A stretch of 19,594 nt of DNA, taken from assembly GCA_005887855.1 (NCBI GenBank), contig VBQB01000047.1:1-19594 (forward strand). The letters run 5' to 3'. Under the pieces are notes generated by a model. That model did not search any database. It saw only the letters and a program-made list of their open reading frames with translations, and was not told the DNA's origin. Positions 1-7,946 of the stretch are shown here, one piece after another. The position numbers and the translations under genes were made by a program. Source of the DNA: Verrucomicrobiota bacterium (GTDB lineage Bacteria > Verrucomicrobiota > Verrucomicrobiae > Chthoniobacterales > UBA10450). Within the stretch, counting starts at the first letter, position 1; each line of letters opens with the position of its first letter.

Positions 1-63
1 TAGGCGCCGCGGCTACAGCAGCCCGGGACGCACCGAAGCGCGTTAGTCCGAATCGATTCGCAT

Positions 64-741
64 TCATTCGTGTCTATTCGTCGTTAAAGCCGTAAGCAAA
101 TCGTGGAGCGAATTCTTTTGCCGATCCAAGCGAAAAACCAACAAGCCAGCTTCGGCGGCGGCCCTCCAATCACGATCCGGATCATCGCCAACGTACAACA
201 CTTGATCTGGTTTCAGATTAACGAATTTTAGAGCGCGCCGATAAATCTCCGGATCCGGCTTGTCCGCTCCGATTTCGCTGGAAATGAAAATATGCGCAAA
301 AAATTTCGAGATGCCGAGGTGCTCGAGAATGAAGCGCAGACGTCCGTCGAAATTTGAAATGACGGCGAGTTGAAATCGCGGCTGCAATTTCTCCAGGACA
401 TCGAAAACCTCCGGATAAGGTTCCCAGACGCCGGCTTCGGCGAAATGCTCGTAGGCGATTTCGAAGAAATTATCACGATCCATTTCGCCTAAGGAAGGCG
501 CGACCTGATCGAGCACAAGGTCGACAAGTTCGCGCCACCAGCCTTTGTCATCATTTTCGCGCGGCCCGTCGATTGCTCCGCGCCGTGGCATCTGTTTCCA
601 AGCCGTGAAGAAGGCGCGATCGAGCTGCTGAGCGTCGAGCGTCAAGCCTACCTCACTGCCGACAAGCGCATAATGAGCGCCGACCGTTTTGCTTAAGTAA
701 AAGAGCGTTCCAACAGCATCGAAAAAGATCGCTTTGGTCAT
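64..741 (-). CDS. HAD-superfamily hydrolase, REG-2/HDHD3-like (subfamily IA)
   Basis: A 225-residue cytoplasmic haloacid dehalogenase-like hydrolase. The four HAD motifs are visible: nucleophile Asp8 in FFDAVGTLF, motif II Ser129 in VISNFD, motif III Lys161 in GADKPDP, and motif IV GDDPDRD at about 185-191. Residues about 20-105 form the helical cap expected of subfamily IA. The second Asp of the usual DxD motif is Val10 (DAV), as in REG-2/HDHD3-like and dehalogenase-like members, so classical phosphatase activity is uncertain. The substrate cannot be told from sequence. The ATG at 741 places motif I at the expected N-terminal position. The gene diverges from the hemolysin III-family gene across about 170 bases, which probably hold both promoters. 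Length is normal for the family and no disruption is seen. Confidence 0.9.
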   Translation of the reverse strand: MTKAIFFDAVGTLFYLSKTVGAHYALVGSEVGLTLDAQQLDRAFFTAWKQMPRRGAIDGPRENDDKGWWRELVDLVLDQVAPSLGEMDRDNFFEIAYEHFAEAGVWEPYPEVFDVLEKLQPRFQLAVISNFDGRLRFILEHLGISKFFAHIFISSEIGADKPDPEIYRRALKFVNLKPDQVLYVGDDPDRDWRAAAEAGLLVFRLDRQKNSLHDLLTALTTNRHE

Positions 742-900
742 GTCGATGAAAACGTCGAACGTTCAACGCCCAGCATCCAACACCGAATGATCGCAAAGTG
801 AAACTCAAAACGTTGACCTAAGCAAAATCGGACGGAAACTGGCAGCCGCCGCAGAAATGCATTTTGCTTTACCAACTGCCTCGGAGGTTTTTCATAATGC

Positions 901-904
901 GAGG
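901..904 (+). promoter_or_regulatory. Ribosome binding site deciding the start of the HlyIII-family gene
   Basis: GAGG lies 8 bases before the ATG at 913 but only 2 bases before the ATG at 907. The later ATG is therefore the better start. Confidence 0.5.
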
Positions 905-912
905 TCATGAAC

Positions 913-1572
913 ATGAGCGATGAATTGCGCTTTTCACCGAAACGGACGCAATCCGCTGGCGAAGAACTGGCGAACAGCATTAGTCACGGAATTGGCTTAT
1001 GCGCGGCGTTAATCGGAGCGCCGATTCTACTGCTGGAAGCTCGTCGTAGTAGTCCCAGCTTTTTTTTTGGCACGGTAATTTTTACGGTCACGCTGTCGAT
1101 GTTGTATCTCGGATCCACGCTCTACCATGCATGGCCGCAAACGCGCGGGAAAACTATTTTGCGGACGCTGGATCATTCGGCGATTTTTTTGTTGATTGCC
1201 GGGACATACACGCCGTTTACGCTCGGCCCGCTTCGCGGGTTGTGGGGTTCCACCATGCTCGCGCTCGTTTGGGCGCTCGCCATTTTCGGTGTGATCTTGA
1301 AAGCGACCCGCGGCGCATCGCGCGATCCGAAACTGGGGATGACGCTTTATCTTGGTACTGGATGGTTGGCGCTGATCGCGGTTCGCCCGATCACGCTGGC
1401 GATTCCCTTTCCCGCACTATTCTGGCTGGTGGCCGGTGGCGTCGCCTATACCACTGGTGTGCTCTTTTTCGTGAACGAACGTCTGCGCTACAGCCACTTC
1501 ATCTGGCATTTGTTCGTCCTTCTCGGTTCGAGCTGTCATTTTCTCGCGATTCTCTCCTGCTGCGCGACCTAA
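913..1572 (+). CDS. Hemolysin III family (HlyIII/PAQR-like) integral membrane protein
   Basis: About 219 residues and seven predicted membrane segments, the size and layout of the HlyIII/YqfA branch of the PAQR superfamily. Family signatures are present in order: E-x3-N-x2-SHG near the N terminus, S-x-LYH after the second segment, LDHSAIFLLIAGTYTP in the middle, and a C-terminal HFIWHLFV...H. The conserved His, Asp and Ser residues of this family are thought to bind a metal. Physiological roles in bacteria are poorly defined (membrane homeostasis has been proposed), and the 'hemolysin' name need not imply toxicity. An alternative ATG at 907 is in frame but badly spaced from GAGG. It is followed 48 bases later by the AsnC-type gene on the same strand, so the two may be co-transcribed. 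Confidence 0.88.
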   Translation: MSDELRFSPKRTQSAGEELANSISHGIGLCAALIGAPILLLEARRSSPSFFFGTVIFTVTLSMLYLGSTLYHAWPQTRGKTILRTLDHSAIFLLIAGTYTPFTLGPLRGLWGSTMLALVWALAIFGVILKATRGASRDPKLGMTLYLGTGWLALIAVRPITLAIPFPALFWLVAGGVAYTTGVLFFVNERLRYSHFIWHLFVLLGSSCHFLAILSCCAT

Positions 1573-1620
1573 GAGGGGCGAGCGGCTTCGATCGATCAGA
1601 TTTCTCGTGGAGCGCAAGCG

Positions 1621-2775
1621 GTGATTGGACAAGAGGAATCGACGGGCGGATTAATTCGCATGCTGCCGGTGGAGCACGACGATCCCATCAACGCAAAGAT
1701 TCTCGCGATTTCGGAGGATAAGGTCGATGGCTTCGTGCGCGAGCCGTTCGAGGAAATCGCAATTCGCTCCGGCGTCGATGTCGATGTGGTGATGACGCGC
1801 ATCGCGGCGATGCTGCGCGCGGGAACGATCCGGCGTGTCCGGCAAACTTTGCTCGCGACGAATCTCGCTAACGGTGCGCTGGTGGCGTGGAAGGTTCCTG
1901 AGGATAAGGTCGACGCTGCTTTCGAGTGGATGTTCCAGCGCGATCCTTTTTCCGGCCATGTTGTACTGCGCTCGACCGACACTGTTAGCGCGGGATCGGA
2001 CTACAAATTGTGGACTACGGTGAAAGTCCCCCATGGATTTTCGCTATCGGGACATTGCGAGTTGCTCGCACAAAAAGTTGGCGCGGAACGCTTTCGGCTT
2101 ATGCCGGCGAAAGGCATTTTCACCCTCGGTGTCGGTCATGTTCGCCGAAAAACGATTGAGCCTGGAAGCAAGGCTGAAGCGCCGGCGAAAATGATTCCGG
2201 TGCAAGTTGTCGATCTTAGCGAGCTGGAATGGAAGGTCTTGCTGGTGCTCAAGCGTGAATTCGCTCCGGAAGAAATTCGACCAACCCCATGGGCGCCGCG
2301 TGCGAAAGAAGTAGGTCTCGCCCTCGATGAGTTTTATCGCGTTGCCGAGCAACTGAACGCGCGAAAAATTATCGGACGCTTTTCAACTTTCCTGGAACAT
2401 GTCAAACCGTCGGCTGGCGGAGTTCGTGTGACGCGATTCAACGCGCTTTTTCACTGGGCGATTCCACCAGGGCGGGAGATTGAAGCGGGCGGCGAAGTCG
2501 GTCGACATCACATCCTTACCCATTGTTATTGGCGCGAGGCCGGTCCGGAATTCAAGAATGTCAACATCATGGCCGTGGCGCACGGTACGGACAAACACCT
2601 TCTCCTCGATCACAAAGCGGCCATAGATAGACATCTTCATTCGAGCGGCATTCCGGTTTCTTATACGAACGTTTTCTGGGGCGGACGCAGCGAGATCAAG
2701 CCGTCAGAGATTTCGCCGCTAGTATATCGTGACTGGCTTTGCGAGATGGAGTTATTGAATCGTTCAATCGCTTGA
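1621..2775 (+). CDS. Duplicated Lrp/AsnC-type protein related to siroheme decarboxylase (AhbA/AhbB, NirDL fusion-like)
   Basis: A 384-residue protein made of two similar halves, each a winged-helix segment followed by an AsnC-type alpha/beta domain (about 20-165 and 199-355). The first half carries GALVAWKVPEDKVD and YKLWTTVKVP. The second carries GRFSTFLEH, NALFHWAIPPG and THCYWR (about 300) followed by N-x-MAVAHG. These motifs match the AhbA/AhbB/NirD-L-G-H siroheme decarboxylase family, which acts in the alternative heme and heme d1 routes; members are often annotated as AsnC regulators. The HxYxR motif is seen only in the second half, so the first half may be structural, as in heterodimeric AhbAB. 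No other heme genes are in the window, so a regulatory role cannot be excluded. The GTG at 1621 is chosen because GGAG at 1609-1612 lies 8 bases upstream; the in-frame ATG at 1660 has no comparable site. Confidence 0.72.
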   Translation: MIGQEESTGGLIRMLPVEHDDPINAKILAISEDKVDGFVREPFEEIAIRSGVDVDVVMTRIAAMLRAGTIRRVRQTLLATNLANGALVAWKVPEDKVDAAFEWMFQRDPFSGHVVLRSTDTVSAGSDYKLWTTVKVPHGFSLSGHCELLAQKVGAERFRLMPAKGIFTLGVGHVRRKTIEPGSKAEAPAKMIPVQVVDLSELEWKVLLVLKREFAPEEIRPTPWAPRAKEVGLALDEFYRVAEQLNARKIIGRFSTFLEHVKPSAGGVRVTRFNALFHWAIPPGREIEAGGEVGRHHILTHCYWREAGPEFKNVNIMAVAHGTDKHLLLDHKAAIDRHLHSSGIPVSYTNVFWGGRSEIKPSEISPLVYRDWLCEMELLNRSIA

Positions 2776-2822
2776 CCGCTTTAATCTTTTAACTCTTTGG
2801 CGCTTCAACGATTGAATTCAGA

Positions 2823-3875
2823 ATGAAAGCGCTCATCGAAAAACTGCGAAACGGCGTCGATCTCACGAGCAGTGACATCGATTATGCCATGACGCTTTTG
2901 CTTTCAGATCAGACCGACGACAAAGCGAAGGTGCAATTTCTCACCGAGCTGCATCGCAAGGGCGAAAGCGCGGATGAAATTCTCCAATTCGTTCGTCTGC
3001 TCTTGGAAGCTGCCGTCGATCCGATGATCGATCCAGCGGAATTGCCAGGTCCCATGATTGACGTTTGCGGAACTGGTGGCGCCGGGCTCAACCTTTTCAA
3101 TGTCTCGACGACGATCATGTTTATCTTGGCTGCGGGCGGGGCGGTGGTGGTCAAACACGGTAACCGCAGAGTCACATCGCCTTGCGGCAGCGCGGATGTT
3201 CTGGAAGAACTGCGTGTCCCGATTCAGTTGACGCCGGAACAGTTAAAAGACTGCGTTAAGCGCTTGGGCATTGGATTCGTATTCGCGCGCCAATATCATC
3301 CGGCGTTTCGGGCAATCGCAGGAATGCGAGAACGTCTGGCCCAGGAAAACACGCGTACAATTTTTAATCTGCTGGGCCCATTACTGAATCCAGCACGGCC
3401 ACAGCGACAATTGATTGGCGTTTTCGCGCCTCGTCTCCCAACAGTCTTCACGGAAGTGCTGCGACAGCTCGGACGTGAACGAGCATGGGTGGTCCATGGG
3501 CTCGCGCAAGATAGCGCTGGGATGGACAACATTTCGATTTCTGGGGCGACGACGATCGCCGAGTTGCACGATGACAAAATCACTTCGGCTGTTCTCGATG
3601 TAAACTGGCTCGGGATCCCACGCGCGCCGGTGGTGGAGTTACAGGGAGGCAACGCGCGAGAAAACGCCGCCACCATCGGAGGGATTCTGACGGGAGAGAT
3701 CACCGGGCCAAGACGCGACATGGTGATTGCCAACGCGGCCGCTGGATTTGTTGTAGCCGGATTGGCGCGCGATTTGAACGAGGGAATCGCATTGGCGCGC
3801 GAGCAAATCGATGCCGGTCGTGCTCTCGCAAAGTTGCGCGCTCTGCAAAATTACGAGCCGAAGGCTTCGCGATAA
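2823..3875 (+). CDS. trpD: Anthranilate phosphoribosyltransferase (TrpD) or TrpD-like paralogue with altered metal-site residues
   Basis: A 350-residue protein with the full nucleoside phosphorylase III / TrpD fold: N-terminal helical domain (1-70), PRPP-binding CGTGGAG (82-88), NVSTT, KHGNR (111-115), GSADVLEEL, R-x3-NLLGPLLNP (about 178-190) and a late MDNIS (234-238). TrpD joins anthranilate and PRPP in tryptophan synthesis. Two positions are atypical. The usual GTGGDG is GTGGAG (Ala87), and the usual Asp-Glu pair that holds the PRPP-bound magnesium is Asp235-Asn236. The rest, including KHGNR, is intact, so an active but altered enzyme or a paralogue with another acceptor are both possible. 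No other trp genes are nearby. The start ATG lies 47 bases after the AsnC-type gene, and its 3' end overlaps the facing birA remnant by about 25 bases. Confidence 0.85.
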   Translation: MKALIEKLRNGVDLTSSDIDYAMTLLLSDQTDDKAKVQFLTELHRKGESADEILQFVRLLLEAAVDPMIDPAELPGPMIDVCGTGGAGLNLFNVSTTIMFILAAGGAVVVKHGNRRVTSPCGSADVLEELRVPIQLTPEQLKDCVKRLGIGFVFARQYHPAFRAIAGMRERLAQENTRTIFNLLGPLLNPARPQRQLIGVFAPRLPTVFTEVLRQLGRERAWVVHGLAQDSAGMDNISISGATTIAELHDDKITSAVLDVNWLGIPRAPVVELQGGNARENAATIGGILTGEITGPRRDMVIANAAAGFVVAGLARDLNEGIALAREQIDAGRALAKLRALQNYEPKASR

Positions 3876-4385
3876 GTCTTGCCCAAATTCCTCAGGACTG
3901 CGACAGCAAACTTCTGGCGATCAACTTGTCGATTCAAGGCCATCGCTAATGAAATTGCCTGGCCACGTAACTCTTTGGCAAAGTCTTGCAGCGATTCGTC
4001 CATCAATCTGAACGTCGTTAGGCAATTTGATGGTTGTTTTGAGAGAAAGTTCGTTTTGGATCGTGTCGGCGACGGCTTTCGCCGCCCACGCGGTGAGCCG
4101 CGGGGATCTGTTTATGTCGATCTTTGGCCGCAACAGGATAGAAAAGCAAAGGCCTTTCCCGGCGGCCGATTCCCAACGATTGCCCCGTTGGCCGCGGCCG
4201 GCGATTTGATGTTCGGCGAAGACAACTAGGCCTTCTTTTGGATTTCCCTTCGCCATTTGTAAAATTGCATCGTTTGTCGAGCTGGTTTCTCCGAGGACGA
4301 TAATTTCGCGACCAATAACGACTCCGCTGAGATCTGCTTGCAGCTCTTTGGCGACTAAGCGATCCAAAAGTTCAAGCGGGGACAT
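3851..4385 (-). pseudogene. birA: Biotin--[acetyl-CoA-carboxylase] ligase (BirA catalytic domain) with internal deletion and frameshift
   Basis: The first frame (4385 down to about 3996) reads as a biotin protein ligase lacking the regulatory HTH domain: ETSSTND, AEHQIAGRGQRGNRW (biotinyl-AMP loop), GLCFSILLRP, and LPNDVQIDGR, where the family has KWPND...DGRK. The expected continuation (K-x-x-GIL..E, then GIGxNVN) is absent. Instead the frame runs into about 24 unrelated residues and stops at 3921. In another frame, from about 3995 to a stop at 3851-3853, the typical C-terminal end appears: DFAKELRGQAISLAMALN, then QVDRQKFAVAVL...YREAF. About 40 central residues therefore seem deleted, together with a change of frame. 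The start codon overlaps the end of nadC by 14 bases, an operon arrangement. The protein is unlikely to work as a ligase. Confidence 0.75.
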
Positions 4386-5262
4386 GCGTCATTTCCAAGG
4401 AAATATCAATTGCGCGCGGCGAGTGGGTGAGGGAGCCGACGGAGATGTAATCGACCCCAGTGGCGGCAATGCGGCGAACGTTTTTCAGAGTAATGGCGCC
4501 GCTCGCTTCAAATTCGACCTTATCTTTTCTCAGCGCGACAGCCTCCCGAATTTGAGCCGGCGTCATATTATCGAGCAGGATTACGTCTATACCCCCAACT
4601 TCAATGAAGCCGCGAACTTGTTCCAGATCGTCAGCCTCCACTTCGATGCGAATGCTGGGTCGCTCCTCGCGAAGCTGGCGAATCCGATCGGCGAAACTGG
4701 AGAGTCCCTCAAAAGTCGTCAGATGGTTATCTTTCACGAGCACCATGTCGTATAGACCAAATCGGTGATTCGCGCCGCCACCGGCAACCACCGCAGCTTT
4801 TTCCAAAGCCCGCAGCCCGGGAGTTGTTTTCCGTGTATCCAAAATTTTGACAGGGTAATTTCCGACCGCCTCGACAAATTGGCGCGTCAGCGTTGCGATG
4901 CCGCACAGACGCTGCAAAAAATTCAGCGCGACACGCTCCGCCTTTAGAATCGAGCGCGCCAATCCGCGGACTTCGATAATCGCATCGCCCATGGTAACGT
5001 CGGTCCCGTCAGCTTGAATAATCTGCGCATCGACGGACGGATCGACTCGCCGAAAGACTTCCACGGCGGCTCCGCAACCGGCAGCAATAGCTTTTTCACG
5101 CACAATGATGCGCCCCGTGACGTGCAACGTCTCTGGCACAAAGAATTCAGTCGTGACGTCTCCCTCGCCAATGTCTTCATTGAGCGCGATTGTGATTGGA
5201 TCGTAGGAATCAGGCTTCATGGGAGCTGGACAGCTGAGGCGCTTGATAAACGCATCGCTCAC
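4372..5262 (-). CDS. nadC: Nicotinate-nucleotide pyrophosphorylase (carboxylating), quinolinate phosphoribosyltransferase
   Basis: NadC converts quinolinate and PRPP to nicotinate mononucleotide, CO2 and pyrophosphate in de novo NAD synthesis. The 296-residue frame shows the complete signature set: NEDIGEGDVTTEFF near residue 30, ERVALNFLQRLCGIAT, LDTRKTTPGLR (about 141-151), AGGGANHRFGLYDMVLVKDNH (160-180), EVEAD (207-211), DVILLDNM, EASGAI (252-257) and SVGSLTHS (274-281). The catalytic Lys, Arg and His residues are all present. The start is uncertain. The longest frame begins with a GTG at 5262, while an ATG at 5220 gives 282 residues, closer to family length; neither has a convincing ribosome site. 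It is followed by the overlapping birA remnant on the same strand. Confidence 0.95.
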   Translation of the reverse strand: MSDAFIKRLSCPAPMKPDSYDPITIALNEDIGEGDVTTEFFVPETLHVTGRIIVREKAIAAGCGAAVEVFRRVDPSVDAQIIQADGTDVTMGDAIIEVRGLARSILKAERVALNFLQRLCGIATLTRQFVEAVGNYPVKILDTRKTTPGLRALEKAAVVAGGGANHRFGLYDMVLVKDNHLTTFEGLSSFADRIRQLREERPSIRIEVEADDLEQVRGFIEVGGIDVILLDNMTPAQIREAVALRKDKVEFEASGAITLKNVRRIAATGVDYISVGSLTHSPRAIDISLEMTHVPA

Positions 5263-5626
5263 CCATGCAGGTTTTCAAATTGCGATTAGCCCCTTGGAAA
5301 ATTGCAGGGCCGCCGTGATCAATCCGGCGGATGGGAAATCCTGAACACCAGACAGGTTACTTCATCTTCCATAGATCGCCTCTATGAGAACTCTTGCGGA
5401 AAGAAATCGGGCAATCTCGCAGTTCGCTCGCGGGGTTTAGTTCGGTACGAAAAGATTCGGGCAGCGCACGCTAAGGAGAAACAACGAATACAAGAAAACG
5501 TGCCACCGCCCGAATCGCCTTAACCTGTTGAATTAGACAGCGAAAGCGGGCGGGCGTTCGAATTATTTACGAAAATCCAGTATCCAGAGTAATTCCCGGC
5601 GGAGCTGCCTGTGCTCCCCCCAGACT
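5263..5626 (-). other. Intergenic stretch upstream of nadC, no supported gene
   Basis: About 364 bases between the nadC start and the end of the minus-strand exonuclease gene. A plus-strand open frame at 5302-5523 (73 codons) has no recognisable motif and no good ribosome site. No clear hairpin terminator or strong promoter was found, although the nadC promoter should lie here. Confidence 0.5.
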
Positions 5627-6538
5627 CTACAGCTGCAACTCCGATTGCGCGTTGGCGCTCTGTTGGGCCGCCTCGTCGCGGATTTCCTGGAGAAGCGATT
5701 TGAACTCGCACTTTTCCAACGCTGCGATAAGTGCGGGATAATCAGGTTTGATCTTAAGCTGCTCGACTTCCACCGGTAGCTTCATGTCACAATCCAGTTC
5801 GACCATTTTCCGGTTTTGCAAAATTTGGTCGCGCGCATTGATCAGCTTTTCGCGCGTCTTCTGATTCTTCACTTTCTCGATGTTCGCCATTAATGATTCC
5901 AGCCCGCCGTATTCGCGAATCAACGCCGCGGCCGTTTTCCGCCCCAAGCCAATCCCAGGAATGTTGTCGACCGAATCGCCGGTTAGGGCAAGGACATCGC
6001 CGATAAGCTTCGGGGAAACGTTCCATTTCGCGGTCACTTCCGGCTCGCCCAGGAGCGCGAAAGGATCTTTTGGCGAAACGAGATCGGCTTTTGCGGTCGT
6101 ATAAACCTTCACGCACGGTCCGACCAGCTGAAAGAGATCCTTGTCATTAGTGGCGAGCACCACTTCCACATCACGTTTGCATGCAGCCAAAGCGTAGCAA
6201 CCCATCAGGTCGTCAGCCTCCGTGTTGGGCAGCGAAATATTTCGGAAACCGAGCAGGGGAGTCAGTTTTTGGATGAAATCGAGCTGCGGAATCATGGGCT
6301 GCGGCATCTCCTTGCGGGTCTCCTTGTAAGCCGGCTGCAATTCCACCCGCCGCTCTGGCACGCCTTCGTCCCACACCACCGCGCCCAGTCCCGGCTGCAA
6401 ATGTTTCATCATCAGCCGCAATGTTTTCGTGAATCCGAAGATCGCGTTCGTCGGTTCGCCGCGCGAATTGGAGAGGTTCGGAATCGCGAAAAAGGAGCGA
6501 TAGACGTAGTAATGGCCGTCGATTAGCAGCAACTTCAC
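5627..6538 (-). CDS. Stand-alone 5'-3' exonuclease / flap endonuclease (PolA N-terminal-domain type)
   Basis: A protein of about 303 residues matching the 5'-3' exonuclease domain of DNA polymerase I without any polymerase part; it would remove RNA primers and 5' flaps. Metal-site residues in order are Asp7 in LLIDGH, TEADD (106-110), TNDKD (130-134) and GDSVDNIPGIG (187-197), the last being the helix-3-turn-helix DNA-binding segment. Conserved PAYKETR is also present. The C-terminal residues after about 285 are a low-complexity tail. The open frame continues upstream to a TTG at 6574, but homology begins with a GTG at 6538 (VKLLLIDGHYYVYR), so that start is preferred. It diverges from the GYF_2 membrane-protein gene, separated by palindromic sequence at 6571-6616. 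Confidence 0.88.
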   Translation of the reverse strand: MKLLLIDGHYYVYRSFFAIPNLSNSRGEPTNAIFGFTKTLRLMMKHLQPGLGAVVWDEGVPERRVELQPAYKETRKEMPQPMIPQLDFIQKLTPLLGFRNISLPNTEADDLMGCYALAACKRDVEVVLATNDKDLFQLVGPCVKVYTTAKADLVSPKDPFALLGEPEVTAKWNVSPKLIGDVLALTGDSVDNIPGIGLGRKTAAALIREYGGLESLMANIEKVKNQKTREKLINARDQILQNRKMVELDCDMKLPVEVEQLKIKPDYPALIAALEKCEFKSLLQEIRDEAAQQSANAQSELQL

Positions 6539-6570
6539 ACGATTACCGTAGCCGAAGGGCGCAACGTAGT

Positions 6571-6616
6571 GCAACCGTCCCGGTTGCGGCGTTTATTTCG
6601 CAAGCAAACGCTTGCG
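6571..6616. repeat. Pair of short perfect palindromes in the exonuclease / GYF_2 divergent gap
   Basis: Two perfect inverted repeats in tandem: GCAACCG-TCC-CGGTTGC (6571-6587) and CGCAAGC-AAAC-GCTTGCG (6599-6616). A third, partial copy of the second motif, TTCGCTTGCCGC, follows at about 6622-6633. Neither is followed by a T tract, so they are not obvious terminators. They may be REP-like dispersed sequences or operator-like elements. The gap is only about 115 bases and must carry both divergent promoters. Confidence 0.6.
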
Positions 6617-6654
6617 CTACTTTCGCTTGCCGCAATTCACGTTTAAGTCCTGGA

Positions 6655-7806
6655 ATGGCCCAAGAATGGATCGTGCGTGTACAGGGTAAGGATTACGGTC
6701 CTGTAGAGGTTGAGACGCTCCGCGAGTGGAAAACGGAGGGCCGACTGCTTCCGACAAATCAAGCCCGGCGGGTAGGGGTCGACCTTTGGATCACGGCGGC
6801 GGGGATTCCCGGTCTCTTCGAATCCGGTCCGGTGGATGTAGCCCCGGGCGTTGATCGCGGAATACGAGGACAGCATCCTCGGCTACAACGGCGACGCAGC
6901 TTTAGCGGGATTCTCCTCGAGACATTCCAGATCTATCGCAAAGGGTTCCTGCAATTTTTGGTGCTTACGCTGCTCATCGCAGTGCCTTCCATTTGTGCGC
7001 AATTAACCAGTTCCGCGTTCGGCGCGGCCCCAAGTGTGGAAATGGATTTGCGCACCCAGATTGCGGGAGCCTTTGCCTTTTGCATGCTTCTCCTCAGTCT
7101 CGCCGCGTGGCCGATCTTCATCGCTGGCATTCAGATTCTAACAGCCGAGTTGGCTGCTGGTCGCACAGTAAAAATGTTTTCTGTTCTGCGAAACGCGCTC
7201 ACATTTTGGTCGCGCATCGCGATGCTCTGCATCTTCGTCTATGGCGTTTACTTTTTTTGGACCGTATTGCCGGTCGGGATCATTCTGATGATTGTTCTCG
7301 CCGGTCCGTCTGTGGTTTTATTTTTTCTCGCGCTCCTCGTCCTGGCTTTTCAGGTCTGGATCATCGGGCGGTTATTCGTAAATTTTTTATTCTGGCAGCA
7401 GTTCGCTGTTCTTGCAGAGGCCGGCGCCAGTAATGCGTTGCGTCAAAGCAGACAACTCGCGCGCAGCGGGCGCGAGCTTCCCTGGTTTCAGCGACCGATG
7501 TGGCGCGGCGTCTTTATCGCCTCGATCTGGTTCGCGTTCGTGCTTGTGCTCAACATCGGATCGGAGTGGCAATCAATTCAGCGCTATTTTCACGAGCTAA
7601 CCACGGTCCAAGATCCTCAAGCGCTGTTGCAGACACTTACGACAAGCTCGAAGTCAGAGCCCTTTAATTCCTTCGGCTTCACTCTCGGCCTTTTGCAAAC
7701 GGTGTTACGCCCATTGCTTGGGATCGCGTTTGTCTTGCTCTATTTCGAGAGCAAGTCCGCGAGTCGGGCGGTCTCATCCTATGGCGAGATGGACCTCGAA
7801 CAATAG
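6655..7806 (+). CDS. GYF_2 (DUF4339) domain multi-pass membrane protein
   Basis: 383 residues. Residues 4-55 form a GYF_2/DUF4339 module (EWIV, then DYGPVEVETLREWKTEGRL and a late LWITAAG), a small domain frequent in Verrucomicrobia and Planctomycetes and thought to bind partner peptides. A variable linker (about 56-80) precedes a membrane region with roughly six hydrophobic segments, near 98-116, 136-160, 188-212, 215-246, 285-302 and 345-365. The GYF_2 module is probably cytoplasmic and tethered to the inner membrane. No catalytic motif is seen and the function is unknown. The ATG at 6655 starts directly before the domain; no clear Shine-Dalgarno sequence precedes it. Confidence 0.8.
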   Translation: MAQEWIVRVQGKDYGPVEVETLREWKTEGRLLPTNQARRVGVDLWITAAGIPGLFESGPVDVAPGVDRGIRGQHPRLQRRRSFSGILLETFQIYRKGFLQFLVLTLLIAVPSICAQLTSSAFGAAPSVEMDLRTQIAGAFAFCMLLLSLAAWPIFIAGIQILTAELAAGRTVKMFSVLRNALTFWSRIAMLCIFVYGVYFFWTVLPVGIILMIVLAGPSVVLFFLALLVLAFQVWIIGRLFVNFLFWQQFAVLAEAGASNALRQSRQLARSGRELPWFQRPMWRGVFIASIWFAFVLVLNIGSEWQSIQRYFHELTTVQDPQALLQTLTTSSKSEPFNSFGFTLGLLQTVLRPLLGIAFVLLYFESKSASRAVSSYGEMDLEQ

Positions 7807-7946
7807 AGGCTCTGTCCTCTACGCTCTGACTTCTGACCTCTGTTGCTCGATTCGTAACGAATTATACTTGAGCGCAATCGCTTCCCGGATGCGACCCGGC
7901 AATTTGACATTGCCCGATTTTATGGCGGCGAATAATCTTGGTGCTG

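Noticed and set aside
1..63. Short ATTCG-rich repeats at the left edge
   Set aside because: Only a few imperfect units; too short to define as a repeat element in this window.
1131..1721. Long plus-strand open frame overlapping the HlyIII gene
   Set aside because: Translation is Arg/Ala/Ser-rich shadow sequence; the HlyIII frame has all family motifs.
5302..5523. 73-codon plus-strand open frame between nadC and the exonuclease gene
   Set aside because: No recognisable motif, no ribosome site, and composition unlike neighbouring genes.
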